Positions 31,509-40,144 of a stretch of 64,000 bases of DNA are shown here, piece after piece (the first letter of the stretch is position 1; each line of letters begins with the position of its first letter). The translations under genes were made by a program, and so were the position numbers. The notes below the pieces were generated by a model, which saw only the letters and a list, made by a program, of their open reading frames with translations, ran no database searches and was not told the DNA's origin. Source of the stretch: Paracidovorax avenae ATCC 19860 (GTDB lineage: Bacteria; Pseudomonadota; Gammaproteobacteria; Burkholderiales; Burkholderiaceae_C); assembly GCF_000176855.2 (NCBI RefSeq), contig NC_015138.1, positions 992,001 to 1,056,000 of the forward strand. The letters run 5' to 3'.

Positions 31509-33281
31509 TCAGGGGCGCCCGACCGGCAAGGGAACGCTTGCGGGTGCAACAACGCCATTGATTCGGTAGATGCTGATGTCGAGCGATTTGCAGACGAGGG
31601 AGATGCCGCAATCGCGTTCATCGATGGAGTGGCGGCCCATGAAGGCGACCCTGGGGTTCGAGGACAGCAATTGGTGGACTGTCTCCGCTCCGTTGATCAG
31701 CCGGTTGTACAGGACGATGCGGTTGATGCCGTGGCGGGCCAGTGTTTCGATGGTCCGGGGATCGGATATGTCCCCGAACAGGGGGCGCGCCTCGGGGTCG
31801 CTCTCGAAAAGGCGCAGGTCCTTGGCGCCGGCCAGGGGTTTTTCATGGACCACCTGTCCGATGACCTCGAAAAGGGGGGCCGTGCCCCAACTCTGGTTGT
31901 AGTAGGTCATGGGGTAGCTGGCAACGGCAGTTGCCTCGTCATCCCGGGCCAGGCTGCCATAGACGGCGGCTACCTGCGCGAAATCGGTTTTCTGGCGCAG
32001 CGTGGGTGACCCGGGGTATACCTCGCTCAGGTACCAGGCCAGCACGGCGGCGACACCCAGCCAGAGTCGCGCGGAGTGCTTTCGGAACGTGGACAGATAG
32101 ATGGCCGCGATGATTCCGCCGAAGAAAGCGGCGAGCTGCACGACCCTGGAAACCCCCCGGAACATGTCGAAGACAGAGAAATACAGGAAGTTCACGGCAG
32201 TGAGCGCGGGGACGTAGCTCGATAGGACGACGGCCCCGGCGAAGCACAGAAGGCCCGGCTTGAAGAGCGGATGGTTCCAGGCTGCCTTTCTGCAGCAGGC
32301 CAGGGTGAGCAGCAACAGCAGTGAGTACCCGAGAAATGCCCCGACGTCCATCGGGGCGGAAAAGGGGTAGATCGCCGGAGCAATGCCCGGCATGAACTCC
32401 GCGCCTTGCTCGAATATCGCGGACAGTACCTCACCCGGCGGTCGCACCAGTCCAGCCATGGCCGGATTGGTGATCAGGTACCACTGCTGCTGTATGAACT
32501 GGATATTCAGCAGAAAGAGACACAGGCCGCTGAGCACTGAATACCTGAGAAGATCCAGGACTTTTGTCTTCCATGGATATGGCGTGAATGCAAGGAATAC
32601 CGGGGTGAAAAGCCATCCGTAGAACGACCAGTACGGATTGATGCGGAACTGCAGTCCGGTAAGGATGCAGGAGATAAGCAGTTCGCGCCAGCGGCGGTTC
32701 TCGCAGTATCGGATGAAGAAAAGATATACCAGGGGCAACAGCCAGAAATGGTTGTTGGCCATGGAACCACGCGACAGCATGATGAAGTAGCCGGAAAACC
32801 CGAAAACCACCGCCCCGGCCAGGGCCGACAGGTGCCGCCGGGTGATGTGCCAGCAGAGCAGGTACATGGTCATCGCGGCCAGCGGATACGCCATCAGCGC
32901 AGACGCGTTGATGACGAATACCGCAGAGCGCCAGCCGCCCCCGGACCACTTGACCGCGGCGGAGCGCAGATCGTCGATCAGGTTGTCGAAAGGGAACGGG
33001 CTCAGGTCGAAGCCGAAGGGGTAGGTGAGCAGCGACGTCAGTTCGACACTGGTGAAGAGGTGGCCCGAGTGGGCTTTCAGCCAGATGAACCACAGCGTTC
33101 CGTCCGTATCCACGTCGGGCATCGAATACACGGAAAAGGGATCGACGCTCCACCAGCGGTGTGAGAAAAGCAGCAGGGTCAGGCAGGAAAAAAGGACCAG
33201 CGCAGTCCCGTGCCTCCGCCACGCGGAAGGCTCCCCGCCATAGTTTTCCAGTCGCGCCATGTCTCTATCGATATGCACCAT
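31509..33281 (-). CDS. Polytopic GT-C-like membrane protein, copy A
   Basis: 590 residues with about ten to twelve predicted spans. Close paralogue of the gene at 36530. Shared blocks include YSMPDVDTDGTLWFIWLK and PFDNL in the first large loop, RGSMANNHFWLLPLVYLFF, and INPYWSFYGWLFTP. Acidic residues in the first outward loop after span 1 recall GT-C glycosyltransferases, which use polyprenyl-phosphate sugars at the periplasmic face. I cannot name the family. ATG at 33281 has GGAG eight bases upstream; ATG at 33260 is an alternative. First of a three-gene minus-strand operon with the carbamoyltransferase and large unknown protein. Confidence 0.75.
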   Translation of the reverse strand: MVHIDRDMARLENYGGEPSAWRRHGTALVLFSCLTLLLFSHRWWSVDPFSVYSMPDVDTDGTLWFIWLKAHSGHLFTSVELTSLLTYPFGFDLSPFPFDNLIDDLRSAAVKWSGGGWRSAVFVINASALMAYPLAAMTMYLLCWHITRRHLSALAGAVVFGFSGYFIMLSRGSMANNHFWLLPLVYLFFIRYCENRRWRELLISCILTGLQFRINPYWSFYGWLFTPVFLAFTPYPWKTKVLDLLRYSVLSGLCLFLLNIQFIQQQWYLITNPAMAGLVRPPGEVLSAIFEQGAEFMPGIAPAIYPFSAPMDVGAFLGYSLLLLLTLACCRKAAWNHPLFKPGLLCFAGAVVLSSYVPALTAVNFLYFSVFDMFRGVSRVVQLAAFFGGIIAAIYLSTFRKHSARLWLGVAAVLAWYLSEVYPGSPTLRQKTDFAQVAAVYGSLARDDEATAVASYPMTYYNQSWGTAPLFEVIGQVVHEKPLAGAKDLRLFESDPEARPLFGDISDPRTIETLARHGINRIVLYNRLINGAETVHQLLSSNPRVAFMGRHSIDERDCGISLVCKSLDISIYRINGVVAPASVPLPVGRP

Positions 33282-33676
33282 CGATGGTGCTCCAGCTGGC
33301 AGGCGACCCCGGGGCGTTGCCTGCATTGGAAATGCATGGTGGAAATCAGAACTCCCACCCCCTCCCGGGGTGTGCCCGGCGCAAAGTCATGCAATGTAAC
33401 ATCCTGTGTTTGCGACGGGATCTGGCACCAACCGGTAGGCAGGGGCTTTTGTCTCCATTTCGTCCGGCACAAGCGCGTGTGTGCAGGCCTGCCGGCGCGG
33501 CCGAACCGGGAGAGGCCGCCTCCGTGGGGTGGCTGTCGTGCTGCGCGACTACAATCGCTGCCTCCAAAGGAGCGGCGGGGAGCGGTTGCAGCGGTGCGAA
33601 CGACCGGCTGTGCGCTCGCCTGACAGGCCCGCGGTCGCCAGCCAGGGATTCGCGCTCGAAGAAACAACGGAAACCG
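33282..33676. promoter_or_regulatory. Divergent control region of the glycan cluster
   Basis: 395 bases without a credible gene, between the minus-strand trio and the long plus-strand run. It should hold both promoters. The only box I would mention is TACAAT at 33550-33555 on the plus strand, without a convincing -35. CCGGTAG at 33432-33438 is a partial match to an ops element (GGCGGTAG), too weak to call. Confidence 0.4.
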
Positions 33677-34051
33677 ATGGCTTCACTGCAAGTAACTACC
33701 GCTCTGCTGGGCATCGGATTGGCAGCGCTGATTCTCTACCTGATTCGTAGGGACCATCTCTATCTGATGCACGGCCTCTTCTGGGTCGTCGTCGCCTGCG
33801 CTGCAGCGCTGCTGGGCGCGTGGCCGGGGCTCATCGACCGCCTGGCGCTGGTGGTGGGCATCAGCTATCCCCCGGCATTGCTCCTTCTGCTCGCCTGCAT
33901 GGTTCTGCTGGTGAAGGCATTGCATGCCGACATGGTGAACACCAGGATCGAAAGGGATGTGCGCAGGCTGAACCAGCGCCTCGCCCTGCTGGAAGCCGAC
34001 AACGAAAGCCTGCGCCGCGGGTCCGCATCCGATTCTTCGTTTTATGAATGA
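33677..34051 (+). CDS. DUF2304 small membrane protein
   Basis: 124 residues with three hydrophobic segments (residues about 5-20, 30-48, 58-78) and a charged, coiled-coil-like C-terminal tail (RDVRRLNQRLALLEADNESL). This is the DUF2304 family, commonly found beside polyprenyl-phosphate glycosyltransferases; its function is unknown. It starts the long plus-strand operon and overlaps manC by eight bases. The open frame extends to 33161, but the hydrophobic family core begins at MASLQVTTALLGIGL. Confidence 0.8.
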   Translation: MASLQVTTALLGIGLAALILYLIRRDHLYLMHGLFWVVVACAAALLGAWPGLIDRLALVVGISYPPALLLLLACMVLLVKALHADMVNTRIERDVRRLNQRLALLEADNESLRRGSASDSSFYE

Positions 34052-35492
34052 CAAACTGCTTGCCGTCATCCTGTGTGGCGGCTCTGGTACGCGCTTGTGG
34101 CCGCTGTCCCGGGAAACGTATCCCAAGCAATTCCTCTCCCTCGCGGGGGCGCGCACGATGCTCCAGGAGACGGCGTCGCGGCTTGATGGGCTTCCTGCCG
34201 GCTGTCCCGTGGATCCAGCGCCCATCGTGGTGTGCAATCGGGAGCATCGCTTCCTGGCCGCCAGCCAGTTGATGGCCGCAGGTATCGGGCAGGCCCGGAT
34301 CCTTCTCGAATCTTCGGGACGAAATACGGCCCCGGCCCTTACTCTGGCCGCGCTCCAGGCGCTGGCGGACGGCGGCGATCCGGTCATGCTCGCCATGCCC
34401 GCAGACCATGCGATCGCTGACCTTCCCGCATTCCAGGCCGCCGTGGCCTGCGCTTTCCCCCATGCCTGTGCCGGGGCCATGGTCACATTCGGCATCGTGC
34501 CGAGCCGTCCCGAGACGGGTTATGGCTACATCGAGCGTGGTGCGGCGCATGCGCCCGGCATCGACCGTGTGCAGAGCTTCGCCGAGAAACCCGACACTCC
34601 GCGGGCGCTGCAATACATGGAAGGGGGACGCCATCTTTGGAACAGCGGCCTGTTCATGGTGCGCGCCAGCGTCTGGCTCAAGGCGATGCGGCATTGCAGG
34701 CCCGACATCGCCGTGGCTTGCGAATCCTCGATGGAGAAGGCCCAGCGCGACCTGGATTTCGTGCGGCCGGACGGTACGGCGTTCGATGCCTGTCCTTCGG
34801 ATTCCATCGACTATGCCGTTATGGAGCGCCTTCCCGCCATGCCCCAACTGGGCATTCCGGCCTGCGTGGTGCCGATGAGCGTGGGATGGTCGGATCTCGG
34901 CGCATGGGATGCCGTATGGGAAACACTTTCGCGCGATGGCGAGGGCAACGCCCGGGTGGGGGACGTGGTCGCGCACGACTGCAGCGGCGCGCTGCTGTTG
35001 TCCAGCAGCCGGCTGGTGGCCGGCGTGGGTCTGGAAAACATCATGGTCATCGAAACGCCTGATGCAGTTCTGGTGGCCGACAAGCGGCGCACCCAGGACG
35101 TCAAGCAGATCGTCGCGCTGCTGCGCAAGAACGGGCATGCCCTTGCGCACAACCATCGAAAGATGCACCGGCCATGGGGGTGGTACGACGCCATCGACAG
35201 TGGCGATCGTTTCCAGGTCAAGCGCATCGTCGTCAACCCGGGGGCCAGCCTGAGCCTGCAGAAGCACCACCACCGCGCGGAGCACTGGGTGGTGGTGAAG
35301 GGAACGGCTGAAGTCACCAAGGGCGAAGAAACCTTCCTGCTCGGCGAGAACGAATCCACCTACATTCCGCTGGGTCACGTGCATCGCCTCGCCAACCCTG
35401 GCAAGGTGCCCCTCGAGATCATCGAGGTGCAATCGGGCAGCTACCTGGGGGAGGACGACATCGTCCGCCTCCACGACACATACGGCCGTTGA
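34044..35492 (+). CDS. manC: Mannose-1-phosphate guanylyltransferase / mannose-6-phosphate isomerase
   Basis: Bifunctional type II enzyme, 482 residues, that makes GDP-mannose from mannose 1-phosphate and isomerises fructose 6-phosphate and mannose 6-phosphate. The nucleotidyltransferase signature LCGGSGTRLWPLSRETYPKQ is at the N terminus; the cupin isomerase domain is C-terminal (SLSLQKHHHRAEHW and STYIPLGHVHRLANPG). It supplies GDP-mannose for gmd and for mannosyl transfer. No phosphomannomutase gene is in the window. Overlaps the DUF2304 gene by eight bases. Confidence 0.95.
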   Translation: MNDKLLAVILCGGSGTRLWPLSRETYPKQFLSLAGARTMLQETASRLDGLPAGCPVDPAPIVVCNREHRFLAASQLMAAGIGQARILLESSGRNTAPALTLAALQALADGGDPVMLAMPADHAIADLPAFQAAVACAFPHACAGAMVTFGIVPSRPETGYGYIERGAAHAPGIDRVQSFAEKPDTPRALQYMEGGRHLWNSGLFMVRASVWLKAMRHCRPDIAVACESSMEKAQRDLDFVRPDGTAFDACPSDSIDYAVMERLPAMPQLGIPACVVPMSVGWSDLGAWDAVWETLSRDGEGNARVGDVVAHDCSGALLLSSSRLVAGVGLENIMVIETPDAVLVADKRRTQDVKQIVALLRKNGHALAHNHRKMHRPWGWYDAIDSGDRFQVKRIVVNPGASLSLQKHHHRAEHWVVVKGTAEVTKGEETFLLGENESTYIPLGHVHRLANPGKVPLEIIEVQSGSYLGEDDIVRLHDTYGR

Positions 35493-35577
35493 GGCTTTCT
35501 TTCCGGGACGGCGGATCCCGGCCATCGGGGTGCGTCGAAGAGGTGCCTGCAGGAAACGGTTGAAGGGGTTTGGAGCA

Positions 35578-36540
35578 ATGATGAAAAAAATAGCGATCGT
35601 GGTGCCGGTGTTCTGCGAGGAAAAGAACATCGCCAATCTCCACAGAAGAACGGCCAGTGCGGTGGAGAAGATTCCCGACATCTCGGTGGAATTCATCTTC
35701 GTGAACGACGGCAGCTCCGATCGTTCCATGGATGTCCTTCGGGAAATGGCCGCGGCCCACGACAACATCAAGGTGATCGATTTCTCCCGCAACTTCGGCA
35801 AGGAAGTGGCGCTCACGGCCGGGGTGCATTCCACGGATGCGGATGCGGTGATCTGCATGGACGCCGATCTGCAGCACCCTCCCGAACTGATTCCCACACT
35901 GGTGGAGACCTGGCGGAGCAGCGGGGCGGACATCGTCGCCACGATCCGGACCGGCATCGACAAGCAGCCGCTGCTGCGCCGGATCGGCTCGCATGGCTAC
36001 TACTGGCTGATGTCCAAGATCTCCGGGCTGGACATGGTGTCGCAAACCACCGACTTCCGGCTGTTCGACCGCAAGGTGGTGGATGCATTCCGGACCGTGA
36101 CGGACCGCCAGCCGATGTTCCGGGGAATCATGGACTGGATGGGTTTCCGCAAGGTGTACGTCGAATTCCATGCCGGCGCGCGCGAGGCCGGCGTGCCCGG
36201 CTATTCGTACATGCGCCTGATGAAGATGGCGGTATCCAGCATCACCTCGTTTTCGCTGTTTCCCCTGCGGCTGATCGGATACATCGGTGCTTTCATCACG
36301 CTGCTCAGCGGGGGATTGCTGGCCTGGATGCTGACGTCCTATTTCCTGTCCGAGCAGCATGCCTATACACCGCTGGCCATCGTGGTGGTGGCGAACACTT
36401 TCTTCATCGGCCTCGTCCTCATGGCGATGGGGTTGATGTCCCTCTACATCGGCGCCATCCATACCGAGGCGATCCACCGGCCCGTCTACATCATCCGGGA
36501 GCGGCTGAATTTCGAGAGCGGGTCTGCCGATGAGCGCTAG
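35578..36540 (+). CDS. Polyprenyl-phosphate-type family 2 glycosyltransferase
   Basis: 320 residues, GT-A fold with VVPVFCEEKNI, FVNDGSSDRSMDVL and the DXD-like MDADLQHPPEL, followed by two C-terminal membrane spans (about 240-262 and 275-297). This layout is that of GtrB, ArnC and dolichol-phosphate mannose synthase, which load a sugar on a polyprenyl phosphate for use in the periplasm. GDP-mannose or another nucleotide sugar is a plausible donor. It would feed the GT-C-like proteins nearby. Starts ATGATG at 35578 or 35581; the GGAG spacing slightly favours the second. Confidence 0.85.
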   Translation: MMKKIAIVVPVFCEEKNIANLHRRTASAVEKIPDISVEFIFVNDGSSDRSMDVLREMAAAHDNIKVIDFSRNFGKEVALTAGVHSTDADAVICMDADLQHPPELIPTLVETWRSSGADIVATIRTGIDKQPLLRRIGSHGYYWLMSKISGLDMVSQTTDFRLFDRKVVDAFRTVTDRQPMFRGIMDWMGFRKVYVEFHAGAREAGVPGYSYMRLMKMAVSSITSFSLFPLRLIGYIGAFITLLSGGLLAWMLTSYFLSEQHAYTPLAIVVVANTFFIGLVLMAMGLMSLYIGAIHTEAIHRPVYIIRERLNFESGSADER

Positions 36541-38317
36541 GGCTGAAGGCCTCCTGCCTGCGGCCCGCATGGCCCCGGCACCGGTACCGGTACCGGTACC
36601 GGACGCCATGGGCTGGCGATGGCATGTGGCGGTTCTGGTGCTGTTCACCGCCTTCACCGCTGCGTTGTTCGCCCATCGCTGGCTTCTGGTGGATCCTTCT
36701 GCCGTCTATTCGATGCCCGATGTGGACACGGACGGGACGCTGTGGTTCATCTGGCTGAAGGTGCATACCGGGCATATCTTCTCGAGTATCGGCGTCGCGC
36801 ACGACCTGAGCTATCCGTTCGGCTACGACCTGTCGCCCTTCCCGTTCGACAACCTGCTGGACGACATCCGCGCATGGATCGTCCAGGCCTCGGGCGGTTC
36901 CTGGCGCGACCTGATCCGCGTCATCAACGTTTCGGCGCTCGTTGCCTATCCGCTGTCGGCCTATGCCATGTACCTGCTGTGCTGGCATGTGACGCGCAGG
37001 CATGCCGCGGCCTTCGCTGGTGCCGCCGTCTTCGCGTTCTCGGGGTACTTCCTGATGCTGTCGCGGGGATCGATGTCGAACAACCACTTCTGGCTGCTCC
37101 CCCTGGTGTACCTGTTCTTCCTGAAATACCTGGAAGGCGGTGCCCTGAAGTACTTGCTGGTGTCGTGCGCGCTGAACGCCGTCCAGTTCCGCATCAACCC
37201 TTACTGGGCGTTCTACGGCTGGCTGTTCACGCCCCTCATCCTGCTGATGCAGCCCTGGCCGCTGCGGCAGATCGCATCCCGCCTGGCGCTGTATTGCGTG
37301 CTCAGCGGCGTCTTCCTGTTCGGGCTGAATATCCAGTTCATACAGCAGCAGTGGTTCCTCGTGACGAACCCTGTGCAGTCCAATCTCGTGCGCCCCGCAG
37401 GCGGGCTCGAAAGCGCCATCTTCCAGCAGGGCGTGCCCCTCGTGCCGGGTGTGGCTTCCAAGCTCTATCCGTTCTCGGCGCCCGTGGATGTGGGGGCCTT
37501 CCTCGGATATTCCCTGGTCTCCGTGTTGATCATCGCCTGCCTGTCCAGGCACAGCTGGAGGCACCGGTACTGGGCGCCGTTCCTGCTGTGCTTCCTGCTG
37601 GCCGTGGTGCTCTCGTCGGATTTTCCTGCGCTGCGCTTCGTCAATCACGCGTATTTCTTCTTCTTCGACATGTTCCGCGGCGTGTCCCGCATCGTCCAGC
37701 TGGCGTCCTTCTTTGCAGGTTTGCTGCTCGCGATGCTCTGCGCGGGGGTGCGCTGGAGGGCCGCCTGGCACCTGCCGGCAGTGGTGGCGCTTTTCTGCGC
37801 GTTCTACGTGTGGGAGGTCTTTCCGGGGTCGCCCACCGTCACGCAGAAGACCGACTTCAGCCAGGTGGCCAGCGTTTACAAGTCGCTGGAGGCGGACGGG
37901 GATGCGAGCGCGGTGGCGAGCTACCCCATGGTGTATTCGAACCTGAACTGGGGAACGGCTCCGCTCTTCGAGGCGCTGGGACAGGTGGTGCACCGCAAGC
38001 CCATCGCGGGAGGGAAGGATCTTCGCCTGTTCTCCAGGGATTCCGAGGCCCGCCCCATTTTGGGAAACATCGGTGATCCCGAAACCGTGGGAAATCTGGC
38101 TGCGAACGGCATCAACCGGATCGTCATATACAACCGTATCCTGGAAGATGCCGCCGCCATCAACGAAGGGCTGGCCGCGGATCCCCGGCTGCAGTTCCTG
38201 GGCACGCACCGCGTGCCTGAACGGGAGTGCGGCAACTCGCTGCTCTGCCGGTCCCTGGACATCAGCATATATGCCATCAAGGGTGTTCATGCCCGAGCTG
38301 CTGCCGGGAAGGATTGA
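36530..38317 (+). CDS. Polytopic GT-C-like membrane protein, copy B
   Basis: 595 residues, paralogue of the protein at 31509-33281 over its full length, with the same blocks (YSMPDVDTDGTLWFIWLK, RGSMSNNHFWLLPLVYLFF, INPYWAFYGWLFTP) and a soluble C-terminal part ending near NGINRIVIYNRIL. About ten to twelve spans are predicted. A PVPVPVP stretch near residue 20 comes from a CCGGTA tandem repeat. It overlaps the GT2 gene by 11 bases, which suggests it uses that enzyme's polyprenyl-linked sugar. Function inferred from topology and context only. Confidence 0.75.
   Translation: MSARAEGLLPAARMAPAPVPVPVPDAMGWRWHVAVLVLFTAFTAALFAHRWLLVDPSAVYSMPDVDTDGTLWFIWLKVHTGHIFSSIGVAHDLSYPFGYDLSPFPFDNLLDDIRAWIVQASGGSWRDLIRVINVSALVAYPLSAYAMYLLCWHVTRRHAAAFAGAAVFAFSGYFLMLSRGSMSNNHFWLLPLVYLFFLKYLEGGALKYLLVSCALNAVQFRINPYWAFYGWLFTPLILLMQPWPLRQIASRLALYCVLSGVFLFGLNIQFIQQQWFLVTNPVQSNLVRPAGGLESAIFQQGVPLVPGVASKLYPFSAPVDVGAFLGYSLVSVLIIACLSRHSWRHRYWAPFLLCFLLAVVLSSDFPALRFVNHAYFFFFDMFRGVSRIVQLASFFAGLLLAMLCAGVRWRAAWHLPAVVALFCAFYVWEVFPGSPTVTQKTDFSQVASVYKSLEADGDASAVASYPMVYSNLNWGTAPLFEALGQVVHRKPIAGGKDLRLFSRDSEARPILGNIGDPETVGNLAANGINRIVIYNRILEDAAAINEGLAADPRLQFLGTHRVPERECGNSLLCRSLDISIYAIKGVHARAAAGKD
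36581..36602. repeat. CCGGTA hexanucleotide tandem repeat
   Basis: About 3.7 copies of CCGGTA near the 5' end of copy B, encoding alternating Pro-Val. Each unit is two codons, so slippage would lengthen or shorten the protein without breaking the frame. Confidence 0.7.
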
Positions 38318-38352
38318 AGCCGCCGTGAACACTGCCGAACCGGATCTGCACC

Positions 38353-39417
38353 ATGACTGACAACCTGCCGCTCATTACGGTGGTCATCGCCACGTTCAAC
38401 TCCACCAGGCTCCTGCCGATGGTGATCGGGGCACTGCGCAAGCAGACCTATCCCGGCGATCGCATCGAGATCCTGGCCGTGGATGGCGGATCGACGGACG
38501 CGACCAGGGAGCTGGCGCAGAGTCTCGGGTGCAGGGTCATCGACAATCCGCTGACGGAACCCGTGCATGCGAAGTTCCTTGGATTCCAGGCGGCCCGGGG
38601 CAAGTATCTGGTGTATCTGGACCATGACGAGGAAATCGTCAATCCGGAGGCATTCGAACAGATCGTGGCGACGTTCCGGGAATTTCCGCAGGTGCGGACC
38701 ATCGACAGTTCGGGATACATCAATCCGCCCGGATATCCCCTCGTCAACGAGTACATCAACGAGTTCGGGGAGCCTTTCTCGTTCTTCATGTACCGGCAGT
38801 CGAGGGGAATGGGGTTCCACCTGCCGGCGGTCCGCAGGAAAGCCCGCATGGTCGCGGAGACCGGGCATGCCTGCGTATTTGCGGCAGGGGAGGCCAACAG
38901 GGACCTGTTCATCGAGAACCTGGCTGCGGGCGTGGTGACGGACATCGAATACGTCAAAGCCCATCGCCTGATCGAGCGGCCGCAGGATCTTTGCCACCTG
39001 TTCTTCCTGCTGAATGGCAGAGGAGAGTCCTTCGCCGTGGCCAGGAACAATCCGCTGCGCCATTATTCCGGCGATACATGGTCCAAGTTCCTGGCCAAGA
39101 TACGCTGGAGGATCAAGAACAACATCTTCCACACGGACGGCGTGGGAGCCGCCGGCTTCACGGGGCGGCAGTCGTTCCAGCCGCGCGGCCTTGCGCTGCG
39201 CAAGTACCTGTTCCTGCCCTATGCGTTTTCTGTCGTGCTGCCGCTGGCCGACGGAATATGGCTGGCCATCACCCGCCGCCAGGTGCTCTATCTCTCCCAT
39301 CCGCTGCTGACGCTCTATACGGCCTGGAAGATATGCTATTACATGGCCCTGAAAGTCGCCGGCCATATTCCTGCCATGAGGAGCTACGATGAAAAATCCG
39401 TCATCGGGAGGAAGTGA
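38353..39417 (+). CDS. Family 2 glycosyltransferase
   Basis: 354 residues. GT-A fold: PLITVVIATFNSTRLLPMV at the N terminus, DGGSTDATRELA, and an acidic cluster VYLDHDEEIVNPE in the DXD position. A hydrophobic segment near residues 270-300 (LFLPYAFSVVLPLADGIWLA) suggests membrane association at the cytosolic face. It probably adds one sugar to the lipid-linked repeat. It lies 35 bases after copy B. Donor and acceptor unknown. Confidence 0.82.
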   Translation: MTDNLPLITVVIATFNSTRLLPMVIGALRKQTYPGDRIEILAVDGGSTDATRELAQSLGCRVIDNPLTEPVHAKFLGFQAARGKYLVYLDHDEEIVNPEAFEQIVATFREFPQVRTIDSSGYINPPGYPLVNEYINEFGEPFSFFMYRQSRGMGFHLPAVRRKARMVAETGHACVFAAGEANRDLFIENLAAGVVTDIEYVKAHRLIERPQDLCHLFFLLNGRGESFAVARNNPLRHYSGDTWSKFLAKIRWRIKNNIFHTDGVGAAGFTGRQSFQPRGLALRKYLFLPYAFSVVLPLADGIWLAITRRQVLYLSHPLLTLYTAWKICYYMALKVAGHIPAMRSYDEKSVIGRK

Positions 39418-39421
39418 AGCC

Positions 39422-40144
39422 ATGCTGTTCTCACCGCTCGACAGCCAACGGTTTTCCAGAAGGATCGGGAAAACCAATATCTCCGATGCCCAGGAGGCGG
39501 ACACGGCGCTGGCGGCGGCCGAGGCGGAAAAGCTCGAGCTCCTCATCGCGAGGTGCCCCGCCGATGCGGTCCGCGCATTGCATGCCATGGAAGAGCGGGG
39601 CTTCCGGTTGATGGACACCCTGGTCTATCTCCGCCGGTCCGTCGATGCCGGCAACCTGGACGATCCGCCCAGGTCCGTGCGGCAGGCCTCCGTCGCGGAT
39701 GCTGCAGCCGTAGAGGGCGTGGCGCGCGGGGCGTTTCGCGGGTACGTGGGCCATTATCATTCCGACGCCCGGCTGGACGGGCATGCTGCCGACCAGATCT
39801 ACCCGGACTGGGCCCGCAGGGCCGTCGAGGAACCTGGCGTCGCCGACAGCGTGCTCGTGTACGAGGACGAGGCTTCCCGCATCTGTGGTTTCGCGGCCAT
39901 GCGCCGCCTGGATGACGCGCGTTGCGACGGGATGCTTTTCGCCGTGGACCCTGGTTTCCAGAAGCGCGGAATCTTCGGGGCCTTGCTGCGGGCGTCCCTT
40001 GCGTGGGCGGCCGCAAACGGCTATGCGCAGATGGAATATTCCACCCATCTGCGCAATGCCGGTGCTTTGCGGGGCGTGGCAGGACACGGGTTTTACATCT
40101 ACAAGGCAGTGCATACGTTCCACTGCTGGATCAAGGCGCAGTAA
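39422..40144 (+). CDS. GNAT-family N-acetyltransferase, possibly WecD-like
   Basis: About 240 residues. The C-terminal half has a GNAT fold with the acetyl-CoA motif FAVDPGFQKRGIFGALLRAS (near residue 178). It is immediately followed by a WecE-type aminotransferase gene with no gap, the arrangement of wecD-wecE in enterobacteria, where WecD acetylates dTDP-4-amino-4,6-dideoxygalactose. That reaction is the best guess. Start ATG at 39422 is chosen because GGAGG lies about ten bases upstream; ATG at 39389 would overlap the previous gene. Confidence 0.75.
   Translation: MLFSPLDSQRFSRRIGKTNISDAQEADTALAAAEAEKLELLIARCPADAVRALHAMEERGFRLMDTLVYLRRSVDAGNLDDPPRSVRQASVADAAAVEGVARGAFRGYVGHYHSDARLDGHAADQIYPDWARRAVEEPGVADSVLVYEDEASRICGFAAMRRLDDARCDGMLFAVDPGFQKRGIFGALLRASLAWAAANGYAQMEYSTHLRNAGALRGVAGHGFYIYKAVHTFHCWIKAQ

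Noticed and set aside
33432..33438. ops/JUMPstart element for RfaH at the head of the glycan operon
   Set aside because: Only CCGGTAG matches part of GGCGGTAG and the rest of JUMPstart is absent.
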